NCBI GenBank assembly: GCA_018240025.1
Contig: JAFEGM010000082.1
Span: forward strand, 1 to 64,000
Length of the DNA: 64,000 bases
Direction: 5' to 3'
From: Verrucomicrobiota bacterium
GTDB taxonomy: Bacteria; Verrucomicrobiota; Verrucomicrobiia; Chthoniobacterales; SZAS-18
The notes beneath the pieces were generated by a model. It saw nothing but the letters and a program-made list of their open reading frames with translations, was not told the DNA's origin and did no database searches. The translations under genes were made by a program, and so were the position numbers. Below, piece after piece: positions 1 through 8,520 of the stretch (positions are counted from its first letter, which is position 1; every line of letters starts with the position of its first letter).

Positions 1-1425
1 GTCGGGCTCGGCGTCGCCGTCGGAGTCGGCGTACGCGTAGGTGTCGGCGTACGCGTGGCGGTCGGCGTCGGCGTGGGCGTGAATGTCGGCGTCCGCGTCG
101 GGCTAGGTGTCGCCGTCGGAGTCGGCGTGCGCGTAGGTGTCGGAGTCCGAGTGGCCGTCGGCGTCGGCGTTTCCGTCGGAGTCCGCGTCGGCGTGGGCGT
201 GAATGTCGGTGTCCGGGTCGGGCTCGGCGTCGCCGTCGGACTCGGTGTGCGCGTAGGTGTCGGAGTCCGCGTGGCCGTCGGCGTTGGCGTGGCCGTCGGC
301 GTTGGCGTGGCCGTTGGGGTCCGGGTCGGCGTTGGGGTGAACGTCGGCGTGCGTGTCGGGCTCGGCGTCGCCGTCGGACTCGGTGTGCGCGTGGGCGTCG
401 GAGTCCGCGTGGCCGTCGGCGTTGGCGTGGCCGTCGGAGTCCGCGTCGGCGTGGGCGTGAATGTCGGTGTCCGGGTCGGGCTCGGGGTCGCCGTCGGACT
501 CGGCGTACGCGTGGGCGTCGGCGTCCGCGTCGGGCTTGGCGTCGCCGTCGGAATCGGCGTCCGCGTAGGTGTCGGAGTCCGCGTGGCCGTCGGCGTCGGC
601 GTTTCCGTCGGCGTCCGCGTCGGGGTGGGCGTGAGCGTCGGCGTGCGGGTCGGGCTTGGCGTCACCGTCGGAGTCGGCGTGCGCGTGGGCGTCGGAGTCC
701 GTGTGGCGGTTGGCGTTGGCGTGGCCGTTGGGGTCCGCGTCGGCGTCGGGGTAAACGTCGGTGTACGCGTCGGGCTTGGCGTCGCCGTCGGAATCGGCGT
801 CCGCGTGGCGGTGGGCGTTGGCGTCGCCGATGGGGTCCGCGTCGGCGTCGGGGTGAACGTCGGCGTACGCGTCGGGCTCGGGGTCGCCGTCGGACTCGGC
901 GTGCGCGTCGGGTTCGGGGTCGGCGTGGCCGTCGGGGTCGGCGTGGCCGTCGGGGTGAACGTCGGCGTCCGGGTCGGGCTCGGGGTCCGCGTTGCGCTTG
1001 GAACTGGCGTAGGCGTCGGGGTCCGCGTTGGCGTCGCCGTGGCCGTCGGAACCGGCGTGGGCGTCAGCGTTGGAGTCCGCGTGGCGCTCGGAGTCGACGT
1101 CGGACGCGGGGTGGGCGTCAACGTCGGCAAGGGCGTCGGCGTGAGGCTCGGCAGCGGCGTCCGTGTGGGCGTCGGCGTCACCGTCGCAGTCGGACGCGCC
1201 GTCGCTGTCGCGGTGGGCGTCGGCGAGACCGTGGGCGCGGCCGTCGGGGCGGCGGTGCGCGTCGGGGTCGGCGTCCGGGTGGGCTGCAGGGTGGCGCTCA
1301 AGGCCACGGTCGGCGTGGGCGTGGACGTGGGAACATCCGCCCGCGGCAGCGTCGGCACCAGGAACGGCACGACCGTCGGGGTCGGGGTCTGGGCCATGGC
1401 CAAAACCAGGGGCGTGGGCGTCGCG
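1..1425. repeat. Higher-order tandem repeat encoding the Pro/Thr tail
   Basis: The basic unit is 6 bp (one X-Pro dipeptide on the minus strand). On top of it lies a longer unit, visible from the recurring plus-strand anchor GTCGGGCT at 1, 97, 217, 355, 475, 529, 649, 769 and 871. The spacings are 96, 120, 138, 120, 54, 120, 120 and 102 bp, all multiples of 6, so the dominant unit is 120 bp (40 residues) with unit-preserving deletions and insertions. This pattern fits unequal recombination or slippage under selection for the reading frame. Copy number is likely to vary between strains and is prone to assembly error. Confidence 0.85.
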
Positions 1426-2171
1426 CGGGCGACCAGCGGCGCGGCGCCGCGGGCCTGGGCTTCGGTGATCCAGCCCACCCGGGCCAGCGCGTCCGCGTAC
1501 ACCGAGTCGACCGCGGCGGGCACGCTCGCCCGGACGCGCTCCAGGAGTTCGTTGCCGCGGGCCAGATTGCCGTTGTAGTAGGCCAGGCTGGCTTCGGCAT
1601 ACTGGCGCGCCGGCGCATTCACCCCGCCGCGAAAGCGCTGCACATAGGCGCGGGCGGCTTCGGCCCGACCTTCCAGCAGATACGTCAGGAAAACCTTGAA
1701 CTGAAGCAGCTCGCCCTCGCGCTGCTGGGAGCGCGGATTCAACTGGTCGAGCAGCGTCTCATAGCGGCTGCGGGCCGAGGCGTAGTTTTTGTAGAGGAAG
1801 GGCAGCTCGGCGTGATTGAAGCGCGCGCTCCACAGGCCCGGATCCACCTCCATGGCGCGCTTGAAGGCCTTCTCCGCTTCGTTGAAATCACGCCGGCGAA
1901 GCGCGATCAGGCCACGCAGATTGAAGGAGTCGGCCTGGTTGGGCTCGATCGCATCGGCCTGCTCGAGCAGCGCGATGGCGCCGTCGAAATCGCGCTGCTG
2001 ATAGCGCGCCGCCGCCGCCAGGTACTTCGACATGAAGTCCGAGGAAGGCGGCTTCCGGGTCGGCGTCGGCGAAGGCGTCGGCAGTGGCACCGGCGTGGGC
2101 GTCGGTCGGTTGGTCTGTCCGGGCACGGCCAGGGCCAGCGCGCCGAGGAGCGCGCCGCACAGCAGCAGCAT
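1..2171 (-). CDS. Exported TPR protein with very long Pro/Thr-repeat tail (partial, 3' end beyond window)
   Basis: I translated this frame by hand; it stays open from an ATG at 2171 to the left edge (over 720 codons). The first ~16 residues ([16 protein letters not shown]) look like a signal peptide. A short PT linker is followed by about 200 residues with two clear TPR units (motifs such as [20 protein letters not shown] and [20 protein letters not shown]), usually a protein-protein interaction fold. From about position 1425 leftward the protein is almost pure T-P-T-P with Arg, Ala, Ser and Phe insertions, for more than 470 residues. The role is unknown; an exported envelope scaffold or stalk, perhaps O-glycosylated on Thr, is inference. 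An in-frame TTG at 2189 is an alternative start. No Shine-Dalgarno site is visible. The opposite-strand frame made only of Gly/Val alternation is a shadow. Confidence 0.75.
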   Translation of the reverse strand, partial: MLLLCGALLGALALAVPGQTNRPTPTPVPLPTPSPTPTRKPPSSDFMSKYLAAAARYQQRDFDGAIALLEQADAIEPNQADSFNLRGLIALRRRDFNEAEKAFKRAMEVDPGLWSARFNHAELPFLYKNYASARSRYETLLDQLNPRSQQREGELLQFKVFLTYLLEGRAEAARAYVQRFRGGVNAPARQYAEASLAYYNGNLARGNELLERVRASVPAAVDSVYADALARVGWITEAQARGAAPLVARATPTPLVLAMAQTPTPTVVPFLVPTLPRADVPTSTPTPTVALSATLQPTRTPTPTRTAAPTAAPTVSPTPTATATARPTATVTPTPTRTPLPSLTPTPLPTLTPTPRPTSTPSATRTPTLTPTPVPTATATPTRTPTPTPVPSATRTPSPTRTPTFTPTATPTPTATPTPNPTRTPSPTATPSPTRTPTFTPTPTRTPSATPTPTATRTPIPTATPSPTRTPTFTPTPTRTPTATPTPTATRTPTPTRTPTPTVTPSPTRTPTLTPTPTRTPTETPTPTATRTPTPTRTPIPTATPSPTRTPTPTRTPSPTATPSPTRTPTFTPTPTRTPTATPTPTATRTPTPTRTPSPTATPSPTRTPTFTPTPTRTPTATPTPTATPTPTATRTPTPTRTPSPTATPSPTRTPTFTPTPTRTPTETPTPTATRTPTPTRTPTPTATPSPTRTPTFTPTPTPTATRTPTPTRTPTPTATPSP

Positions 2172-2369
2172 GGAAGGACGAGAGGCCAAGGGCGTCGCAG
2201 AGAGAAACGGAGCCGGCCATTGAAGAATCCTTCCCCCGCCGTGGCAACCGCCCGCTGCAGGGGAATGCGGAAATCCCGCGTCAGGGTCTGAGACCCCGGT
2301 TCGCGATGCCGGCTGTCTGCCCGGTTCTCCGCTGGCCAAAAACTGCGGCCGCCACCCGGCCGGAAAGCT

Positions 2370-2409
2370 CGTCCCACGCGTGGGACGAAATCATTCCGTC
2401 CGCGGAATG
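2370..2409. promoter_or_regulatory. Two adjacent perfect palindromes in a divergent intergenic region
   Basis: Between the minus-strand TPR gene and the plus-strand gene at 2527 lie CGTCCCACGCGTGGGACG (2370-2387, perfect 18-bp palindrome) and CATTCCG-TCCG-CGGAATG (2392-2409, perfect 7-bp arms), only 4 bp apart. There is no T-run, so they are not intrinsic terminators. Paired operator sites for a dimeric regulator are a plausible reading. I see no other gene or signal in the remaining 2172-2526. Confidence 0.45.
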
Positions 2410-2526
2410 CCGATCTTGCTCAGACACTGTTTCCCAGCCTGTCGAGGGCACTGGCCCAGAGAAAACGGCCATTTCGCCGAGGTTGGCACGGGGGTTGCGC
2501 AAAGGGCCGCCGAATCCGCCGCCGCC

Positions 2527-2847
2527 ATGAAAAAACTCCCGCCTCTCCATCGTGGTCCTGTCCGCCGCCTCTCCCTCGCGCCGTTGATCATCTGCCTCGG
2601 CGCTCTGGCGCTGCCGGCCGCGTGGGATCTGTCGCAGGCGCGCAATCCGGCGCGTCCGACGCTCTCGGCCCTACATTTCGGCGCCATGCCTTCGGCCGGG
2701 GCGGCCTGCGGGCAACCCGCGGGCGACGATAAGACCGGCCATCGCGAGAGCCGGCCGACCCCGATCTGCCACCCGGCGTCGCCGAAGGCTCCGGCACCTT
2801 CGTTGCCGAGCATCAATCTCGGCACGCTCCAGAGGCTCTTCTACTGA
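2527..2847 (+). CDS. Small exported hypothetical protein
   Basis: A 106-residue protein starting at the ATG at 2527, chosen because the basic start (MKKLPPLHRGPVRRLSL) and following hydrophobic stretch (APLIICLGALALPAAW) make a plausible signal peptide or membrane anchor; the frame is open further upstream without such a feature. The rest is Pro/Ala-rich with no recognised domain. It ends 41 bp before the efflux adaptor gene and may be its first cistron, or the frame may be fortuitous. Function unknown. Confidence 0.4.
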   Translation: MKKLPPLHRGPVRRLSLAPLIICLGALALPAAWDLSQARNPARPTLSALHFGAMPSAGAACGQPAGDDKTGHRESRPTPICHPASPKAPAPSLPSINLGTLQRLFY

Positions 2848-2888
2848 TTTCACCCCCCCACAGCGGCCACTCCCCAACACGTCCGCCA

Positions 2889-4250
2889 ATGACCAGCATC
2901 GCCAGCCACTCGCGCAACATGGAGAATCCCGGAAGCACCACGGGCACGCACGTCACCCCCAAAGTGGTGCCGGCCTTCACCCAGGTCTCCACCTCCATGG
3001 ACATCCCCCGGCCCGACCGCTCGCGCCAGAAGCGCAACCAGCGGATCATGTACGCCGGCGGCGCCGCCATCGCGCTGGTCCTGGCCACCATCGGCATCTC
3101 CCGTCTGAAGCCGGCCGCTCCGCTGGTCGAGCGCAGCTCGGTCTGGGTCGATACGGTCAAGCGCGGGCCGATGGTCCGGCAGGTGCGCGGCCTCGGCACG
3201 CTGGTGCCGGAGGACATCCAGTGGATCGCCGCCCGCACGGAAGGACGCGTCGAGAAGATCGTGGCGCGCCCGGGCAAGGCGGTCGAGCCGGACTCGGTCC
3301 TCTGCATTCTTTCGAATCCCGAGCTGACCCAGGAAGCGGCGGACGCCGAGCTCAACGAGAAAGCCGCCGAAGCCAAGCTCGCCAGTCTGCGCGTGCAACT
3401 CGAGGGCCAGATCCTCGACAAGCGGGCGGAGAACGCAAAGCTCAGGTCCGACCTCGAACAGGCCGAGCTCCAGCTGGCGGTGAACGAGCGCCTGGCCAAG
3501 AACGGTCTCGTCTCGGACCTCGACCTGAAGCTCAACCGCGTGCGCGCCGCCGATCTCCGCGCCCGTTTCGAAATCGACATCCAGCGCCTGAAGTTCTCCG
3601 AGGAATCGCTCCGGCCCCAGCTGGCCGTGCAGGAGGCCGATGTCGCCCGCCTCAAGGCCGCTAGCGAGCTCAAGCGCAGCCAGGTCAGCGCCCTCCAGGT
3701 GCGCGCCGGCATGAGCGGCGTGCTCCAGCTGCTGCCGGTCGAGGTCGGCCAGCGCGTCACAGTTGGGCTCAATCTCGCCCGCGTGGCCGATCCCTCCAAG
3801 CTCAAGGCCGAGGTGCGCATCGCTGAAACGCAGGCCAAGGACATCCAGATCGGCCAGACGGCCAGCGTCGACACCCGCAATGGCGTGGTCGCGGGTCAGG
3901 TCATCCGCGTCGATCCCGCCGTCACTAACGGCACGGTCAAGGTGGACATCTCGCTGACCGGCGACATGCCCAAGGGCGCCCGCCCCGACTTGAGCGTCGA
4001 AGGCGTGGTCGAGCTCGAGCGCCTGGCCGATGTCATCTATGTGGGCCGTCCCGCCTACGGCCAAGAGCGCGGCAAGGTCGGCCTCTTCAAGCTCAGCGAG
4101 AACGGCAGCGAAGCCTCCCGCGTGACGGTCGATCTCGGACGCTCCAGCGTGAACACGGTCGAAATCGTGGCCGGCCTCCAGCCCGGCGACAAAGTCATCC
4201 TCTCGGACATGACGAACTGGGATGCCCACGACCGCGTCCGTCTGAACTGA
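2889..4250 (+). CDS. HlyD/MacA-type membrane-fusion (adaptor) protein
   Basis: A 453-residue periplasmic adaptor for an ABC efflux system. After a cytoplasmic N-terminus of about 50 residues there is one membrane segment (residues ~54-72). The biotin/lipoyl-like half-domains flank a long charged helical hairpin (~155-260, rich in Ala/Glu/Lys/Arg). A beta-barrel region and C-terminal membrane-proximal domain follow, with motifs such as VEVGQRVTVG and AGLQPGDKVILSD. It is the first recognisable gene of a five-gene cassette (adaptor, two ATPases, two permeases). The substrate cannot be read from sequence. An internal ATG near 3000 is a possible later start, just before the basic stretch preceding the membrane segment. 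Confidence 0.85.
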   Translation: MTSIASHSRNMENPGSTTGTHVTPKVVPAFTQVSTSMDIPRPDRSRQKRNQRIMYAGGAAIALVLATIGISRLKPAAPLVERSSVWVDTVKRGPMVRQVRGLGTLVPEDIQWIAARTEGRVEKIVARPGKAVEPDSVLCILSNPELTQEAADAELNEKAAEAKLASLRVQLEGQILDKRAENAKLRSDLEQAELQLAVNERLAKNGLVSDLDLKLNRVRAADLRARFEIDIQRLKFSEESLRPQLAVQEADVARLKAASELKRSQVSALQVRAGMSGVLQLLPVEVGQRVTVGLNLARVADPSKLKAEVRIAETQAKDIQIGQTASVDTRNGVVAGQVIRVDPAVTNGTVKVDISLTGDMPKGARPDLSVEGVVELERLADVIYVGRPAYGQERGKVGLFKLSENGSEASRVTVDLGRSSVNTVEIVAGLQPGDKVILSDMTNWDAHDRVRLN

Positions 4251-4332
4251 TCCCTTTCTCCCCAGCCCCCGAGGCCGCGCTCGCCTGCGGCCCCAAGATT
4301 ATCTCCTAATTCTACCTCCAACTCCCGGCACC

Positions 4333-5052
<720 letters not shown>

Positions 5053-5113
5053 ACCGAAAAGGATCCGGGCTGAAGGTCGGGGAGGAAGGGAATTGCCTTC
5101 CGCCCGCGCTCCC

Positions 5114-5151
5114 TTCTTCCTTTCTCCTTCGTCCCACTTCCTTTTCCTTCC
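5114..5151. repeat. Pyrimidine heptamer run in the leader of the second ATPase
   Basis: TTCTTCC, TTTCTCC, TTCGTCC and CACTTCC follow each other at 7-bp intervals, trailing into TTTTCC-TTCC immediately before the ATG at 5152. This matches the TTCNTCC heptamer family at 23552 and 43753. There is no Shine-Dalgarno motif between it and the start codon. Confidence 0.5.
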
Positions 5152-5820
5152 ATGGCTTTCATCTCGCTGAAGGGGCTGGAGAAATCCGTCCCCACCAAAC
5201 CCAGTCCCACCTGGCTGCTGCGCCGCATCACGCTCGACATCGCCGACGGCGAGTTCGTGACCATCATGGGCCCGAGCGGCGCGGGGAAGTCCACGCTGCT
5301 CAACATCCTCGGCTTCTACGACCACAGCTGGGAAGGCGAGTACTGGCTCAATGACGAGCCGGTCCACAAGCTCAAGGCCAAGGACCGCGCGGCGCTGAAC
5401 AAGGCCACGGTCGGCTTCGTCTTTCAGCAGTTCCATCTGCTCGACGACCTCACGGTGGCCGAGAACATCGAGGTCCCGCTGCGCTACCGCGATCTCAAGT
5501 CGAGCGAACGCGAGGCCAAGGTGGCCGACGCGCTTGATCGCTTCGGCATCGTGGGCAAAAAGGACCTCTTCCCCTCGCAGCTCAGCGGCGGACAGCAGCA
5601 GCTCGTCGCCATCGCCCGCGCCACCATCGCCGCGCCCAAACTGCTCCTGGCCGACGAGCCGACCGGCAACCTGCACAGCGACCAGGGCCGCGAGATCATG
5701 AACCTCTTCAAGAAGCTGAACGACGAGGGCACCACCATCATCCAGGTCACGCACAGTGAGGAAAACGCCGCCCGCGGCGACCGCGTCATCCGGCTGAAGG
5801 ATGGCTGGCTCGCGACCTGA
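5152..5820 (+). CDS. ABC transporter ATP-binding protein (MacB/LolD type), second copy
   Basis: A 222-residue ATPase with Walker A GPSGAGKST, signature LSGGQQQ, Walker B LLLADEPTGNLHSDQG and H-loop VTHSEE. It is clearly homologous to the upstream ATPase but quite diverged, for example LHSD in place of LDSR and a different loop after Walker A, so this is an old duplication rather than a recent copy. Having two ATPases and two dissimilar permeases behind one adaptor suggests either two exporters sharing an adaptor or a mixed heteromeric complex. Confidence 0.92.
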   Translation: MAFISLKGLEKSVPTKPSPTWLLRRITLDIADGEFVTIMGPSGAGKSTLLNILGFYDHSWEGEYWLNDEPVHKLKAKDRAALNKATVGFVFQQFHLLDDLTVAENIEVPLRYRDLKSSEREAKVADALDRFGIVGKKDLFPSQLSGGQQQLVAIARATIAAPKLLLADEPTGNLHSDQGREIMNLFKKLNDEGTTIIQVTHSEENAARGDRVIRLKDGWLAT

Positions 5821-5914
5821 CCGGCCGCCTCTCCCAATTTCGACCTCCCACCTCGTGCCGAACGCGCTCTGACCGCACTGCTGCCGGGGCGCGTCGCCCA
5901 TCACCCGACCGCCC

Positions 5915-8473
5915 ATGACCGCCGCCCTGCGCCAGCTTTGGCGCTACCCCGCCTTCTCCGCTCTCGCCATCCTCGTCCTCGCGCTCGGGATCGGGGCGAA
6001 TGCGACCATCTTCGGGTTCATCGATGCGCTCATGCTGCAGTCGCTCAAGGTCGAGCGCCCGCAGGACCTGGTCGGCGTCTTCGACCAGAACAAGCTCAAG
6101 GAGCGCGAGTACCGCGGCATTTCCTACCCGAACTATCAGGACCTGCGGGCCGCGCTAAAGCACCCTGAGTCCCTCGCGGCCTTCAACCTCAGCCTGCTCG
6201 GATTGACCGAGCGCGAGCAGACCAAGCGCGTCTTCGCCGGTCTCGCCACCTCCAACTTCTTCCAGGTCATGGGCGCCCCGCTGGCGCTCGGACGCGGCTT
6301 CGAGAAGGCCGACGACGTCTCGGCCACGGCCTCGCCCAGCCTCGTGCTGTCGTATCCGCTCTGGCAGCGCATGGGCGGCGATGCCGCCGTGCTCGGACGC
6401 ACGCTCATCGTCAACGGTCAGTCGTTCACCGTCGTCGGCGTCACTCGGGCAGGCTTCACCGGCACCTCCGCCATCATCAGCCCGGAATTCTGGGTGCCGA
6501 TCGGCCTGACCGACCTGCTGGCCGACCTCGTCAGCGCCGAGACCGGCCGCAAGCTCGACGACCGCGCCAGCCATCGTCTGATGCTGCAGTATCGGCTCGC
6601 CCCCGGACAGACCATCGAATCGCTCAACGCGGAGCTGGCCGTCCTCAGCGCCCAGCTCGAAGCCGCGCATCCGGCAGAGAACCGCGATCGCCGCTGGGTC
6701 GCTTCGAAGCGCTCGCTCCTCAGCGTCAGCACTTCGCCGGGCACGAACGAAAGCCTCGCGCCGGTCGCGTTGCTGCTCTTCAGCATGTCAGGCGCGGTGC
6801 TCCTCATCGCCTCGCTCAATCTGGCCAACATGCTCCTCGCCCGCGCGTCCAGCCGGCGGAAGGAGTTTGCCGTCCGCGCGGCGCTCGGCGCCGGTCGCGG
6901 CATCCTCGTACGGCAGCTGTTGACCGAATGCGTGCTGCTCGCGCTGCTCGGCGGCGCCTTCGGCCTCGTCGTGGCGATGCTGGCCAACCAGGCGCTCATC
7001 AGCGCGCTCGGCCATGCGGTGCCATTCTCCATCGCGCTCGAGGTGCGGCCCAACCTCTCGATCTTTGCCGCCACCTTCGGCTTCTGCCTGCTCGCCACCG
7101 TGTTGGCCGCGCTCGGACCGGCCTTGAAGGCCTCGCGCACCGACGTCGTGCACGACCTCAAGGAGAACGCTGCCGACGACCGCGGCAGTGTCCTGCGCGG
7201 GCTGCGCTCGGTCTTCGCGCCGCGCAATGCGCTCGTCATCGCCCAGGTGGCGCTCTCGCTCGCGCTGCTCAGCGCGGCCGGCATGTTCGTCCGCAGCGCG
7301 GCTTCCGCGGCCAAGGCCGATCCCGGCTTTTCCGTCGGTACCGGTGCCCTGATCGAGATCGATCCGGGCCTGGTCGGCTACGACGAAAAGGGCGGCCGCG
7401 AGGTCCTCGCACGGCTGGTCAGCCGGCTGGCCGGCGTACCGGGCGTGCGCTCGGTCTCGCACGCCAGCGCCGTCCCCTTCGGCGTCATCCGCTTCGATCG
7501 CGCCCTGCGGGTGGTGGGCGAAGGCGGGCCGGCCAAGGAGGCCATCAGCGCGCCCTTCACCGTGGTGGGACCGAACTATTTCGAGACGGTCGGCCTGCCG
7601 GTCATCCGGGGCCGCGGCTTCAACAGTGCGGAGATGGAGCCGAGCGACGCCAACACGTCCATCATCCTCGACGAGGTGCTCGCGCGCCGACTTTTCGCCG
7701 ACCGCGAGCCGCTCGGGCAGACGGTGGAAATGGTGCGCCAGACGGTCGACAACGACGGCGAGCAGGGCGGCGGCGTGCGCGCGCAAGTCGGCACCGGCGC
7801 CGAGCCGCGGCGAACCTACACGGTCGTCGGCATCGTCCCGCCACTGCGCTTCTCGCTCTTCGACAACGGCCGCGGCGGCGCATCGTTTGTGCCGGCCGGC
7901 GCAACTTACATGGCGCTGTCCATGCTCCACGTGCAGACGGCCCCGGAAGCCGGCAGCGAGGCGGAGGTGAAGCTCCTGCAGACGCTCCGGCGCGAGATCG
8001 CCGCGGTCGATCCGCGGCTGCCGGTGCTCAGCCTCAAGACGCTGCGCTCGCACTACGCCGACAACTTCGAGGCCTGGCTGCTCAAGCTCGGCGCCCGCGC
8101 CTTCTCCGTCTTCGGCCTGGCCGCGCTCTTCCTCGCGGTGGTCGGTCTGTACGGCGTAAAATCCTACGTGGTGGCCCGCCGCGCACGGGAGATCGGCATT
8201 CGCATGGCCCTCGGCGCCGGCCGCAGTTCGGTGCTCGGCCTCATCCTGCGCGAAGGGCTGCTCCTCATCGCGCTCGGGGTGGCGGTCGGCCTGCCGCTGG
8301 CCATCGGCGTCGGACAGATCCTCAGCTCGACCCTCTACGGCGTGAGCGCCTTCGATCCGCTCGCGCTCGGTCTCCTGCCGCTCCTGCTCTGCGCCGTGGC
8401 GGCGGTCGCCAGCTACCTGCCGGCCCTGCGCGCCACACGCATCGATCCTGCCCGCGCGCTGCGCGGCGACTGA
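5915..8473 (+). CDS. FtsX/MacB-family permease of the duplicated-orphan (ADOP) type
   Basis: An 852-residue protein with two FtsX-like units. An N-terminal membrane segment (FSALAILVLALGIGANATIF) leads into a large periplasmic MacB-type core domain with the usual WQRMGG...GRTLIVNGQSFTVVGV pattern. Three more membrane segments (~288-420) carry the RRKEFAVRAALGAGR loop. A second periplasmic domain and a final bundle carry RRAREIGIRMALGAGRSSVLGLI and end in the typical RIDPARALRGD. This layout is well known in Acidobacteria and Verrucomicrobia. It lies 94 bp after the second ATPase, its likely energy partner. Confidence 0.88.
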   Translation: MTAALRQLWRYPAFSALAILVLALGIGANATIFGFIDALMLQSLKVERPQDLVGVFDQNKLKEREYRGISYPNYQDLRAALKHPESLAAFNLSLLGLTEREQTKRVFAGLATSNFFQVMGAPLALGRGFEKADDVSATASPSLVLSYPLWQRMGGDAAVLGRTLIVNGQSFTVVGVTRAGFTGTSAIISPEFWVPIGLTDLLADLVSAETGRKLDDRASHRLMLQYRLAPGQTIESLNAELAVLSAQLEAAHPAENRDRRWVASKRSLLSVSTSPGTNESLAPVALLLFSMSGAVLLIASLNLANMLLARASSRRKEFAVRAALGAGRGILVRQLLTECVLLALLGGAFGLVVAMLANQALISALGHAVPFSIALEVRPNLSIFAATFGFCLLATVLAALGPALKASRTDVVHDLKENAADDRGSVLRGLRSVFAPRNALVIAQVALSLALLSAAGMFVRSAASAAKADPGFSVGTGALIEIDPGLVGYDEKGGREVLARLVSRLAGVPGVRSVSHASAVPFGVIRFDRALRVVGEGGPAKEAISAPFTVVGPNYFETVGLPVIRGRGFNSAEMEPSDANTSIILDEVLARRLFADREPLGQTVEMVRQTVDNDGEQGGGVRAQVGTGAEPRRTYTVVGIVPPLRFSLFDNGRGGASFVPAGATYMALSMLHVQTAPEAGSEAEVKLLQTLRREIAAVDPRLPVLSLKTLRSHYADNFEAWLLKLGARAFSVFGLAALFLAVVGLYGVKSYVVARRAREIGIRMALGAGRSSVLGLILREGLLLIALGVAVGLPLAIGVGQILSSTLYGVSAFDPLALGLLPLLLCAVAAVASYLPALRATRIDPARALRGD

Positions 8474-8520
8474 TCCGCCCCTCTCCCCGCTGCTCTCCCC
8501 AGTCCAGCCACTCGCCCGCC

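Noticed and set aside
1-1425. CRISPR-like array
   Set aside because: Unit lengths are multiples of 6 bp without unique spacers, and they encode a continuous protein.
55-1578. Plus-strand 507-residue open frame made of Gly/Val alternation
   Set aside because: It is the antisense shadow of the Pro/Thr repeat; the minus frame continues into a signal peptide and TPR domain and is clearly the coding one.
6928-8520. N-terminal extension of the second permease frame
   Set aside because: It overlaps the first permease gene in another frame and is Arg-rich; the family N-terminus starts at 8521.
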